Shown here: one piece after another, positions 7,026 to 13,242 of the stretch
Numbering within the stretch: position 1 is the stretch's first letter
How the letters are laid out: every line of letters starts with the position of its first letter
Assembly (NCBI GenBank): GCA_035255485.1
Contig: DATEZO010000122.1
Coordinates: 1 to 13,242 of the forward strand
Direction: 5' to 3'
Source: DATEZO01 sp035255485
Lineage (GTDB): Bacteria > Pseudomonadota > Gammaproteobacteria > Burkholderiales > Burkholderiaceae_D
Length of the DNA stretch: 13,242 bases
The notes under the pieces: generated by a model
What the model was told of the DNA's origin: nothing
Databases searched by the model: none
The model's input: only the letters and a program-made list of their open reading frames with translations
Translations under genes and position numbers: made by a program

Positions 7026-7580
7026 TTCCCGCTGACTCCTGAGTCAATCTTGCCTGCAGCTCTGGCTGGCGCACTATAGCGCGTCAGCCAGAGCGCACAT
7101 CCCGCAGCGGATTCCGGGCGGGTAGCCGGTCGCATGACCGGCCGATCACGGTCGACATCGGCACGACCATCCTGCCACCGCGCGCATGAAGCGCGAAATC
7201 CTGCAAGCTATCGCGGACCTTGTCCGGCTCCGCACGCCAGCCCGACCTGCATCATGGCGATGATCCGCCATCCCTTTCCAGCTCTCGACCAAAACCGGCA
7301 GGCCAATACGATCATCCGGTGATGCTTGTACCGGAAGTAGCGCATCGCCGTCACGAATCCCCTATCGCATTCAGGCCGCCAATTCTTTAGTTTCAAGCGG
7401 GAAACTTTTTCAAGGCTGCCGAATCGAAGCAGCGTATCGCACACATTGAAAAATATTAAGCCCGCCCTGAATACGGCAAGAATGCAAGGGAGTATGCATA
7501 AAAATATAACAATATCCGTAATAAAACCATGGGCCTTTAAAAATACAGGCTACTGTATATAAACGACTGCAAGGAGTGAA
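7026..7580. other. 555-base stem-loop-rich spacer
   Basis: No recognisable gene lies here. After the lipoprotein stop there are three hairpins: TGACTC/GAGTCA (7033-7046), a long stem at 7059-7094, and GCCGGTC/GACCGGC (7125-7142). A minus-strand open frame (7444-7208) and an adjoining shifted frame give no family I know. The last 100 bases are AT-rich and hold an inverted repeat, ATACAG-GCTA-CTGTAT (7543-7558), plus the antiporter's ribosome site AAGGAG (7571-7576). They probably form its promoter region, but I cannot place a clear -35/-10 pair. Confidence 0.5.
7059..7094 (+). terminator. strong stem-loop after the Pal-like gene, possible terminator
   Basis: The ten-base arms GCTCTGGCTG and CAGCCAGAGC are perfectly complementary, with an additional inner GCGC/GCGC pairing and a short loop. 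It begins 34 bases after the lipoprotein stop codon, where a transcript end is expected. No T-run follows, so it is not a classical Rho-independent terminator and may instead stabilise the 3' end. Confidence 0.45.
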
Positions 7581-8783
7581 ATGCCGTCATTCAGCTTTTT
7601 TCCCACCCTGCCACATACGCTCAACCTGCTGGCCGCAACCGGCCTGATCCTGATCGTCGGCATCTTGTGCGCCCGGCTGGTAACCCGGTTTCTTGCCATT
7701 CCCGCGATTACCGGCTACGTGCTGGCCGGACTGTTGATCGGGCCGGCGGGGCTCAACCTGATCAGCACGGCCGATCTGAATGATTTCAGTTTGCTGATTC
7801 ACCTGGCGCTTGGCATAGTGGTGTTTGAACTGGGGCGCCGACTCGATTACCGCTGGCTGCTGCATGAAAAATGGCTGCTGGTCACGGCGATTGCCATGAG
7901 CGTCAGTATTTTTTTCGGCTTGTTCACCTTGCTGATCGAACTCGGTATCGGGAAACTGGTCGCCAGCATGGCGGCGGCAATCGGCATCGCGACTTCACCA
8001 GCCGTCATCTTGAATGTGGTACGGGAGAGCAAGGCGGAAGGCCAGGTCAGCGAGCGCATGCTGAATATCGTTGCAATCAGCAATTCGCTGGCGTTCATCG
8101 TGTTTACGATGTGCCTGTCGGCGCTGCATGTGGAATATCGCAACGACTGGATTTCCTTTGTCCTGCATCCGCTCTACCTGATGCTCGGCTCGATCGTACT
8201 GGGCTGGGCCGCGAGCCGGTTGCTGATTTGTTTCAGCCAGTGGCTTGGCAGGGACATGCAAAGCCAGCGCATCGCGTTGTTTGCACTGCTCGCCGCCACG
8301 GTCGGCCTGGCCGCCATGCTGAAACTGTCGGCGCTGATTGCGTTACTGGTGTTCGGCATTGCCAGTCGGAATGACGACCATCGGCATGCGGTGGTGGAAC
8401 CGGATTTCAGCCAGTTCAGCGGCTTGCTGTATGCGTTGCTGTTCATTTATGCCGGGGCCAAACTGGAACTGGTCCATTTGCGCGATTTATGGGCAGTGGC
8501 GCTAGCCTTCATTGCCACCCGGCTGGCAATCAGCCTGTTTTTCGCCACCGCGCTGTCGCCGCTGAACGGCCTGAGCGCGCGCAAAGGCGTGCTGCTCGGC
8601 GTCGGGCTGGTGCCGATGTCAGGCGTCGCCATCATCCTGATGGAGCGCGCCACCGCGATCTACCCGGAGTTCGGCCCGCAATTGACGGCGCTGATGCTAT
8701 CGGTACTGGCGATACTGGAATTACTGGGACCGATCTGCACCCGCCTTGCGCTGGTAGCAAGCGGCGAAGCAAAGCATTATTAA
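7581..8783 (+). CDS. CPA2-type cation:proton antiporter homologue (membrane)
   Basis: This is a 400-residue, very hydrophobic inner-membrane protein of the sodium/hydrogen exchanger (CPA2, Kef-like) fold, with about 12 apparent membrane segments. Family landmarks are visible: PAITGYVLAGLLIGPAGL (41-58), VFELGRRLDY (81-90) and TSPAVILNVVRES (138-150), the last matching the segment before the ion-binding helix. It ends after the membrane domain, without the TrkA-N/RCK domain of KefB/KefC. By eye, the position of the family's acidic pair (QD, ND or DD) reads Ser167-Asn168-Ser169. The later RGE/GEF-like segment reads VPMSGVAII. Ion exchange is therefore uncertain. AAGGAG four bases before ATG 7581 supports the start. 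A YbdK-like ligase gene follows on the same strand, with a repeat between them. The substrate is unknown. Confidence 0.85.
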   Translation: MPSFSFFPTLPHTLNLLAATGLILIVGILCARLVTRFLAIPAITGYVLAGLLIGPAGLNLISTADLNDFSLLIHLALGIVVFELGRRLDYRWLLHEKWLLVTAIAMSVSIFFGLFTLLIELGIGKLVASMAAAIGIATSPAVILNVVRESKAEGQVSERMLNIVAISNSLAFIVFTMCLSALHVEYRNDWISFVLHPLYLMLGSIVLGWAASRLLICFSQWLGRDMQSQRIALFALLAATVGLAAMLKLSALIALLVFGIASRNDDHRHAVVEPDFSQFSGLLYALLFIYAGAKLELVHLRDLWAVALAFIATRLAISLFFATALSPLNGLSARKGVLLGVGLVPMSGVAIILMERATAIYPEFGPQLTALMLSVLAILELLGPICTRLALVASGEAKHY

Positions 8784-8888
8784 TCCGGCACGATGCAGTC
8801 TTGATTGCATCGCGCCCCGTTCTCACCCTCCTCCCCGGGAGAGGGTTGGGATGAGGGGATCCGGTTCCCATCCGGTTCGTTCCGGATC
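8784..8888 (-). repeat. structured intergenic repeat, copy 2
   Basis: This is a reverse-orientation relative of the element at 1328-1519. The 41 bases at 8848-8888 match copy 1's first 41 bases in length and at both ends, including the GATCCGG / CCGGATC inverted repeat and the CCCTCATCCC box. At the other end, the stem CGATGCA (8791-8797) / TGCATCG (8806-8812) corresponds to copy 1's second stem-loop. One base pair there has changed on both sides, from G-C to T-A. The middle carries CCCTCCTCCCCGGGAGAGGG, itself nearly palindromic. The copy fills the gap between the antiporter stop codon and the ybdK ribosome site. Confidence 0.75.
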
Positions 8889-8909
8889 TATAGCAAGAAG
8901 GATATTCCA

Positions 8910-10022
8910 ATGCTGGAATTCAAGAAATCAGCGCCACTCACCATGGGTGTGGAGCTGGAACTGCAAATCGTCAACCGACGCGATTACAACCTGACGCGCG
9001 GGTCGAGCGATTTGCTGGCCGTGATCAACAAGCACAAGCACGGCTACGACATCAAGCCGGAAATCACCGAAAGCATGATCGAGATTGCCACCTCGGTGCA
9101 TACCCGGCACCAGGACATGCTGCAGGAATTGACGGCCATGCGCGCACTATTGGCCACGGCCTCGGACAAGGTCAATCTCGGCTTGGCCGGCGGCGGCGCC
9201 CATCCGTTCCAGCACTGGGAAGACCAGCGCATTTATCCGAGCGAACGCTACCGCCTGGTATCTGAACTGTATGGCTATCTTGCCAAGCAATTCACGGTGT
9301 ACGGCCAGCATATTCATATCGGCTGCGCCGACGGCGATGAAGCGGTGCGCCTGGTGCATCTGCTGGCACGCACCATTCCGCACTTCATTGCCCTGTCGGC
9401 TTCGTCCCCGTTCTACCAGGGCATCGATACCGCGTTCCAGTCGTCGCGCCTGACCAGCATCAATGCCTTTCCGTTAAGCGGCTGCATGCCGTTCGTGCGC
9501 GACTGGGCTGCCTTCAATGCCTATTTTGAAAAAATGAGCAGCCTGGGCATCGTCGCCAGCATGAAGGATTTCTACTGGGACATCCGGCCCAAGCCGGAAT
9601 ACGGCACGGTCGAAATCCGCGTCTGCGACACCCCGCTCGAGATCACCACCGCGGTGGCGCTGGCCGCTTACGCGCAAACGCTGGCAAAGCATTTTTTCGC
9701 ACAGCGGGAATTGCAGCCGCTGCAGGATACCTACCTCACCTATTCCTACAACCGGTTCCAGGCATGCCGTTTCGGCCTGGCAGGGGTGCTGATCGACCCG
9801 GCCAGCGCAACGCCCCAAACCACGATCCAGAACGATATCCTGCGCACTTTCGACATGCTGGCCGGTGCAGCGCAGGAACTGGGCACATCGGATGCGATCG
9901 GCTGGCTGCGGCAACGGATCCTGGCAAACCGGTCCGACGCCGGCTGGCTGCGCGCCGCCTATCAGGAAAGCGGCTCGTTGAGCGATACGGTGCGCCAGCA
10001 GTGCCAGCTATGGCGAGGGTAA
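8910..10022 (+). CDS. ybdK: YbdK-type carboxylate-amine ligase (GCS2 family)
   Basis: This belongs to the glutamate-cysteine ligase type 2 family. E. coli YbdK has weak gamma-glutamyl-cysteine ligase activity in vitro, and its cellular substrate is unsettled. The 370-residue product is the expected length. The ATP/Mg and glutamate site begins with GVELELQ (13-19). It continues with GGGAHPFQHW (94-103), YGQHIHIG (131-138), SASSPFYQG (163-171) and RPKPEYGTVEIRVCDTP (226-242). The ATG at 8910 is supported by AAGAAGGA seven bases upstream. An upstream in-frame TTG at 8805 would translate the repeat element and is rejected. The gene lies downstream of the antiporter on the same strand and converges on plsY. 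The family is firm, while the true substrate amine and carboxylate are unknown. Confidence 0.92.
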   Translation: MLEFKKSAPLTMGVELELQIVNRRDYNLTRGSSDLLAVINKHKHGYDIKPEITESMIEIATSVHTRHQDMLQELTAMRALLATASDKVNLGLAGGGAHPFQHWEDQRIYPSERYRLVSELYGYLAKQFTVYGQHIHIGCADGDEAVRLVHLLARTIPHFIALSASSPFYQGIDTAFQSSRLTSINAFPLSGCMPFVRDWAAFNAYFEKMSSLGIVASMKDFYWDIRPKPEYGTVEIRVCDTPLEITTAVALAAYAQTLAKHFFAQRELQPLQDTYLTYSYNRFQACRFGLAGVLIDPASATPQTTIQNDILRTFDMLAGAAQELGTSDAIGWLRQRILANRSDAGWLRAAYQESGSLSDTVRQQCQLWRG

Positions 10023-10066
10023 CAGGCGCAAAACGGACACGCGCGCCGCCGGAAGGCAAGCACGAA

Positions 10067-10669
10067 TCATTTTTTTCCGCCGATCCGGCCTTCCTTGCCG
10101 GCCAGCAGATTGCCAATATTCCGGCGGTGGCGATAGACCAGCAGGCAGCTCATTGCGAGCACCGCCAGCAGTTTTTCATCCGTGCCGAACAGCAGCCCGT
10201 AATAGAACGGCGCAAACAGGCTGGCAACCAGCGCTGCCAGCGATGAATAGCGAAAGGCATAAGCCACCACCAGCCAAGTCACGAGGGTGGCAAGGCCGAG
10301 CCAGCCATTGAGCGCCAGCAGCACGCCGAGCGCGGTTGCAACGCCCTTGCCGCCGACGAATCTGAAAAACACCGGCCACAGATGGCCGATGAATACCGCG
10401 ATTGCCACCAGCGCAATGCCCGTATCATCGACGCCGTACTGCGCACCATAACGATCAGCGAGCCACACCGCGAGCCAGCCCTTGAAGCCGTCGCCGAAAA
10501 GCGTCAATGCGGCCGCTGCCTTGCTGCCGCTGCGCAGGACGTTGGTCGCGCCCGGGTTACCGGACCCGTAGGTGCGCGGATCGGCCAGGCCGAATAATTT
10601 GCTGACCACCACGGCGAAGGACACGGAGCCGATCAGATAGGCGGCGATGCCGAATAAAACAGTATTCAT
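10067..10669 (-). CDS. plsY: glycerol-3-phosphate acyltransferase PlsY
   Basis: PlsY is an inner-membrane enzyme that acylates glycerol-3-phosphate with acyl-phosphate made by PlsX, giving lysophosphatidic acid, the first step of phospholipid synthesis. The 200-residue product has the usual length, with five to seven hydrophobic segments. The three family motifs are present: SGNPGATN (36-43), DGFKG (60-64) with GHLWP (95-99), and GGKGVAT (106-112). The C-terminus is a basic tail (RIGGKK). The ATG at 10669 gives the typical N-terminus MNTVLFGIAAYLIGS with only a weak GGAA ribosome site. ybaK lies upstream on the same strand with a 146-base gap. A possible promoter in that gap (10751-10778) suggests separate transcription. 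Confidence 0.96.
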   Translation of the reverse strand: MNTVLFGIAAYLIGSVSFAVVVSKLFGLADPRTYGSGNPGATNVLRSGSKAAAALTLFGDGFKGWLAVWLADRYGAQYGVDDTGIALVAIAVFIGHLWPVFFRFVGGKGVATALGVLLALNGWLGLATLVTWLVVAYAFRYSSLAALVASLFAPFYYGLLFGTDEKLLAVLAMSCLLVYRHRRNIGNLLAGKEGRIGGKK

Positions 10670-10750
10670 CTTGTTCCAGGTTTTCTCGATTTGGCGGCCC
10701 GGATTCGGTCACCGCGCCATAAGCTGGCGCAATGCCGTATTGGGCGCTAC

Positions 10751-10778
10751 ATGATACTTGGCAGTTGCTGTCATGCAA
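10751..10778 (-). promoter_or_regulatory. candidate plsY promoter
   Basis: On the minus strand, TTGCAT (10778-10773) and TATCAT (10756-10751) are separated by 16 bases in the gap between ybaK and plsY. The pair resembles a sigma-70 promoter with four of six matches at -35 and five of six at -10. It would leave a leader of about 75 bases before plsY. It is weak evidence on its own. Confidence 0.3.
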
Positions 10779-10815
10779 AGCCGGGCGATTGTAGAGAGGA
10801 TGGCGTGCACACCGG

Positions 10816-11307
10816 TTATTCTTCCAGCGCGCAATCGACCGGCTTGACGGGCAAAAGCGCCGGCAGCGCTTTCGGGTCCAGGCCGACCAGGTAGCCGCGC
10901 CGCCCACCGTTGATGTAAATCCGGTCCAGCGCCAGGATGCCTTGCTCGACGTAGACCGGCATGGTTTTGCGGGTGCCGAAGGGCGATGTGCCGCCGACCA
11001 GATAACCGGAATGCCGGTTTGCCACTTCCGGCTTGCACGGTTCGACCGATTTGCAGCCGATCTGGCGCGCCAGATTCTTGGTCGACACCTTGCGATCGCC
11101 ATGCATCAGCACGATCAGCGGGCGCGCCGCTTCGTCCTGCATTACCAGCGTCTTCACGACATGATGTTCATCCACACCCAGTTCGCGGGCCGACACTGCG
11201 GTACCGCCATGTTCCTCGTAAGAATAGGGATGCTCGGAAAAGACAATCCCGTGCCTGCGCAGGAACTGCGTTGCCGGGGTCTCGGAAACATGCTCTTTTT
11301 TTGCCAT
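10816..11307 (-). CDS. ybaK: YbaK/EbsC-type Cys-tRNA(Pro) deacylase
   Basis: This is a trans-editing hydrolase that clears mischarged Cys-tRNA(Pro) in the cytoplasm. The 163-residue product is a single YbaK/ProRS-editing domain of normal length. Conserved features are VVKTLVMQ (50-57) with the family's invariant lysine Lys52, HGDRKVSTKNLA (69-80), and the glycine loop GYLVGGTSPFGTRK (101-114). The ATG at 11307 was chosen because MAKKEHVSETPATQFL is the usual N-terminus. The open frame extends to 11421 with a non-family sequence and no ribosome site. AGG lies just upstream of the chosen start, which is a weak signal. The gene is divergent from the phasin and upstream of plsY on the same strand. 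A possible -10 (CATAAT, 11344-11339, minus) precedes it. Confidence 0.93.
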   Translation of the reverse strand: MAKKEHVSETPATQFLRRHGIVFSEHPYSYEEHGGTAVSARELGVDEHHVVKTLVMQDEAARPLIVLMHGDRKVSTKNLARQIGCKSVEPCKPEVANRHSGYLVGGTSPFGTRKTMPVYVEQGILALDRIYINGGRRGYLVGLDPKALPALLPVKPVDCALEE

Positions 11308-11428
11308 GGTACCTGTGGGACGCTGAAATTTGGCTGACATTATGCAATAAGGACGCGGGTTTACGAAATAGCCACGGCACGCCAGTTGGTTGATAAAGTT
11401 GCATTCATGGAATTTATTCATTTTTTGA

Positions 11429-11443
11429 TGCGGTGCACAATAA
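11429..11443. promoter_or_regulatory. upstream PhaR-like site of the phasin promoter
   Basis: The sequence reads TGC-GGT-GCACAATAA and lies just before the -35 element. It matches 12 of 15 bases of the site at 11486-11500. The TGC-N3-GCA core agrees with the TGC-rich sequence that PhaR, the polyhydroxyalkanoate-responsive repressor, recognises in other bacteria. Assignment to PhaR is inferred. Confidence 0.45.
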
Positions 11444-11448
11444 CTCTA

Positions 11449-11476
11449 TTGACTTTATGAAAACAGACCTTACAAT
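11449..11476 (+). promoter_or_regulatory. sigma-70 promoter of the phasin gene
   Basis: A -35 element TTGACT (11449-11454) and a -10 element TACAAT (11471-11476) are separated by 16 bases. Each matches five of six consensus bases. Transcription would start near 11483 and give a leader of about 70 bases before the phasin ATG. It is the best promoter in the window, flanked by two similar TGC-N3-GCA sequences that could block it. Confidence 0.75.
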
Positions 11477-11479
11477 ATG

Positions 11480-11500
11480 TATTGTTGCATCGCACAATAA
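11480..11500. promoter_or_regulatory. PhaR-like operator at the phasin transcription start
   Basis: The arms TATTGT (11480-11485) and ACAATA (11494-11499) form a perfect six-base inverted repeat around TGCATCGC. Inside it, TGC-ATC-GCACAATAA (11486-11500) repeats the sequence found upstream of the -35, 57 bases away. The site covers the predicted transcription start, a position suited to repression. PhaR as the binder is inferred; no phaR gene lies in the window. Confidence 0.5.
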
Positions 11501-11550
11501 GCGATGTTCATTTTTACCGGACCTTATTACCCTATTACACGGAGATCGCC

Positions 11551-12114
11551 ATGTTTAATTTTCCTGAACAATTTTCTGCAGCAACCAAAACCACCCTCAA
11601 TGCACAGGTCGACATGCTGACTTCTTTCGCCAACAAGACGTATGAAAGCATGGAACAGATCGTGAATCTGAACATGAATACCATGAAGGCATCGCTTGCT
11701 GATTCCGCCGCCACGGCCAAACAATTGTTGAGCGCTAATGATCCGCAGACGTTCCTCTCGCTGTCCGCAGCGCAGATCCAGCCCAATGCACAAAAAGCGC
11801 TGTCGTATGGCCGTCACCTGGTTGATATCGCTGCCAATGTACAGGCGGAACTCAACAAGGCAGCCGACCAGCAGTTCATCGAAACCAATCGTAAAGTCGT
11901 GGCGCTGGTGGATGATGTCGTGAAAAATGCACCAGCCGGTTCGGAAAATGCCATTGCGTTGATGAAGTCTGCCATTGGCAATGCCAGCGCTGGCTACGAA
12001 CAGTTGACAAAAACCAGGAAGCAGGCTGCCGATGTGCTGGAAGCCAATGTTGCCGCCGCAGTGAACCAATTCACGCAAGTAGCGGAAAAAGTCGCTAGCC
12101 GCACACGGAAATAA
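11551..12114 (+). CDS. phaP: phasin (polyhydroxyalkanoate granule-associated protein)
   Basis: Phasins coat intracellular polyhydroxyalkanoate granules and control their number and size. The 187-residue product begins MFNFPEQFSAATKTTLNAQ and is almost wholly predicted alpha-helix with Ala/Gln/Lys-rich amphipathic repeats and no signal peptide, as in Phasin_2 proteins. A basic tail (KVASRTRK) closes it. The ATG at 11551 has GGAG six bases upstream. An upstream in-frame start at 11482 would lie at the transcription start and is rejected. The gene is monocistronic, with its own strong promoter, TGC-N3-GCA operator-like sites and a clear terminator 26 bases after the stop. Expression is probably repressed by PhaR when no granules are present, which is known for phasin genes elsewhere. 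The symbol follows the family; which phaP paralogue it is cannot be told. Confidence 0.93.
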   Translation: MFNFPEQFSAATKTTLNAQVDMLTSFANKTYESMEQIVNLNMNTMKASLADSAATAKQLLSANDPQTFLSLSAAQIQPNAQKALSYGRHLVDIAANVQAELNKAADQQFIETNRKVVALVDDVVKNAPAGSENAIALMKSAIGNASAGYEQLTKTRKQAADVLEANVAAAVNQFTQVAEKVASRTRK

Positions 12115-12140
12115 GCCGCAGCGTCGCAGGCTAATGCAGT

Positions 12141-12175
12141 AAAAAGAAGGGCCGCAAATGCGGCCCTTCTTTTTT
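12141..12175 (+). terminator. Rho-independent terminator of the phasin gene
   Basis: The stem GAAGGGCCGC / GCGGCCCTTC encloses the loop AAAT and is followed by a run of T. The flanking A-run and T-run extend the stem to 15 pairs, so it could also work leftward. It starts 26 bases after the phasin stop codon. Confidence 0.92.
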
Positions 12176-12241
12176 CACGCAGCGTCTTAGTAATTTTCCA
12201 GCATTTTTCGCGCGTGCATTCCCATGTCATGTTTGGCATGT

Positions 12242-13147
12242 TCACCCACGCGGATGATGCTCCGCATGCAGCTTTTTCAACCGTTCGCGCGCCACATGCG
12301 TGTAGATTTGCGTGGTCGAAATATCGGCATGGCCCAGCAGCAATTGCACCACGCGCAGGTCCGCGCCGTGGTTCAGCAGGTGCGTGGCAAACGCATGCCG
12401 CAGCGTATGCGGCGACAGCGGCGCATTGATGCCGGCGGCGCGCGCATGCTTCTTGATCAGCGTCCAGAACATCTGGCGCGTCATCGCGCCGCCGCGCCCG
12501 GTGACGAATAGCGCATCGTCGACGCGGCCGTTCAGGATCGCAGGCCGCGCCTCTTTCAGATAGCGCTCGATCCACGTCCGTGCTTCTTCGCCGAACGGCA
12601 CCAGGCGCGTCTTGCTGCCTTTGCCGGTAATGCGCAGCACACCCTCATTCAGGCTGGTTTCGATCGATTTCAACAATACCAGCTCTGATACGCGCAGACC
12701 GCTGGCATACATCAGTTCCAGCATGGTGCGGTCGCGCAGGCCCAGCGGCGTCGCAGCATTGGGCGTGGCCAGCAGGGCTTCGACCTGGGTTTCGGTAAGG
12801 GTTTTGGGAAAGCGTGGCGCTTGCTTCGCGGATTGCATGCGCAGGCAGGGATCGACATCAATCCGGTTTTGACGCAATGCGAGCTGGTAGAAGCGCTTCA
12901 GCGTCGCCAGGCGCCGATTCGCAGAGGTCGCCTTGCTGCTTGCGTGCCTGGCGGCGAAATAGGCATGTAGATCCTCTGCCTGCGCCGTGTACACTCCCCG
13001 GCCTCGTTCCTGGTGCAGCCAGGCGGCGAACAGGCTCATGTCGCGCCGATAGGCATCGAGCGTATTTTTTGCCAAGCCATCTTCCAGCCACAGGGCATCG
13101 CAGAACTCGTCAATCGCGGCGCGACTCTCGGGTGCGATTGCGGTCAT
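12242..13147 (-). CDS. xerD: site-specific tyrosine recombinase XerD
   Basis: XerD acts with XerC at the dif site to resolve chromosome dimers at cell division. The 301-residue product is full length. Residues 1-105 are the SAM-like core-binding domain. The catalytic domain carries the full tyrosine-recombinase set: Arg152 in ASGLRVSEL, Lys176 in TGKGSKTR, His247 and Arg250 in SPHTLRHAF, His273 in LLLGHADI, and the nucleophile Tyr282 in QIYTHV. XerD is favoured over XerC by overall similarity to betaproteobacterial XerD and by its neighbour; I judged this by eye. The ATG at 13147 overlaps the TGA of the upstream gene (ATGA), so translation is likely coupled. The gene converges on the phasin terminator. 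No att site, cargo or other integrase-linked feature suggests a mobile-element integrase. Confidence 0.94.
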   Translation of the reverse strand: MTAIAPESRAAIDEFCDALWLEDGLAKNTLDAYRRDMSLFAAWLHQERGRGVYTAQAEDLHAYFAARHASSKATSANRRLATLKRFYQLALRQNRIDVDPCLRMQSAKQAPRFPKTLTETQVEALLATPNAATPLGLRDRTMLELMYASGLRVSELVLLKSIETSLNEGVLRITGKGSKTRLVPFGEEARTWIERYLKEARPAILNGRVDDALFVTGRGGAMTRQMFWTLIKKHARAAGINAPLSPHTLRHAFATHLLNHGADLRVVQLLLGHADISTTQIYTHVARERLKKLHAEHHPRG

Positions 13148-13242
13148 CGATAGCCTGTGGCGCCTTCATGCGCCAGCAGCCAGCGCTTGACGCCGACATG
13201 GAAGCCGGCTGCGTCGTCATGGTTCGAAAAACCGCCGAGGCC
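13144..13242 (-). CDS. C-terminal end of an Ogt-type O6-methylguanine-DNA methyltransferase (cut by window edge)
   Basis: Thirty-two codons and a TGA stop are visible, entering from the right edge. The readable end contains VGVKRWLLAHEGATGYR, which resembles the last helix of methylated-DNA-protein-cysteine methyltransferases, where a basic-RWLL-x-HE pattern follows a glycine-rich loop (here GLGGF). Such enzymes remove methyl groups from guanine by transferring them to a cysteine; that active site lies outside the window. The stop overlaps the xerD start by ATGA, indicating an operon. The call rests on a short stretch and on my recollection of an ogt-xerD order in Burkholderiales, so it is tentative. 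Confidence 0.55.
   Translation of the reverse strand, partial: GLGGFSNHDDAAGFHVGVKRWLLAHEGATGYR

Noticed and set aside
7551..7570. TACTGTATAT resembling half of a LexA (SOS) box before the antiporter gene.
   Set aside because: A LexA box needs CTG-N10-CAG; ten bases after this CTG the sequence reads ACT, so the second half is missing.
12242..13147. Tyrosine recombinase as a sign of an integrated mobile element.
   Set aside because: Sequence, length and operon position fit housekeeping XerD. There is no att repeat, tRNA target or cargo gene nearby.

Overview
The window reads as ordinary chromosomal DNA of a betaproteobacterium, most likely order Burkholderiales and plausibly family Oxalobacteraceae. 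The evidence is the GC-rich coding DNA, a polyhydroxyalkanoate-granule phasin, the nirB-nirD-ybiB order, and Pal, PlsY, TsaD and XerD sequences of betaproteobacterial type. The taxon is inferred from gene content, not from a search. I see no phage, insertion sequence, CRISPR array, tRNA or rRNA, and no multi-gene defence or biosynthetic system.

Layout. Bases 1-4059, minus strand: nirB, nirD and ybiB. NirB and NirD together form NADH-dependent nitrite reductase (nitrite to ammonium). YbiB is a TrpD-like DNA-binding protein that runs off the left edge. A structured repeat lies in the unusually long gap between nirB and nirD. Bases 4060-4688: a 629-base spacer with a 39-base hairpin but no convincing gene. 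Bases 4689-5714, plus: tsaD (tRNA t6A modification). Bases 5798-6328, minus: a MarR-family regulator, divergent from a Pal/OmpA-type lipoprotein (6498-7025, plus). Bases 7026-7580: a stem-loop-rich spacer. Bases 7581-10022, plus: a CPA2-type membrane antiporter homologue and then a YbdK-type carboxylate-amine ligase, separated by a second copy of the structured repeat. Bases 10067-11307, minus: ybaK (mischarged-tRNA deacylase) and plsY (phospholipid synthesis). Bases 11551-12114, plus: the phasin, with a good sigma-70 promoter, two PhaR-like sites and a strong terminator. Bases 12242-13242, minus: xerD, overlapped by the C-terminal end of an Ogt-type DNA repair methyltransferase.

How the genes relate. 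The clear functional unit is nirB-nirD. The phasin points to carbon storage as polyhydroxyalkanoate, with control by PhaR that follows from its promoter. The remaining genes are housekeeping genes in small independent units.

The least ordinary items are four. First, a two-copy intergenic element with terminal stem-loops and one compensatory base-pair change; both copies lie in the same sense relative to transcription. Second, an antiporter homologue that by eye lacks the acidic pair used for ion binding. Third, the TGC-N3-GCA sites around the phasin promoter. Fourth, the hairpin in the nirB-tsaD spacer. None of these amounts to a new multi-gene system.
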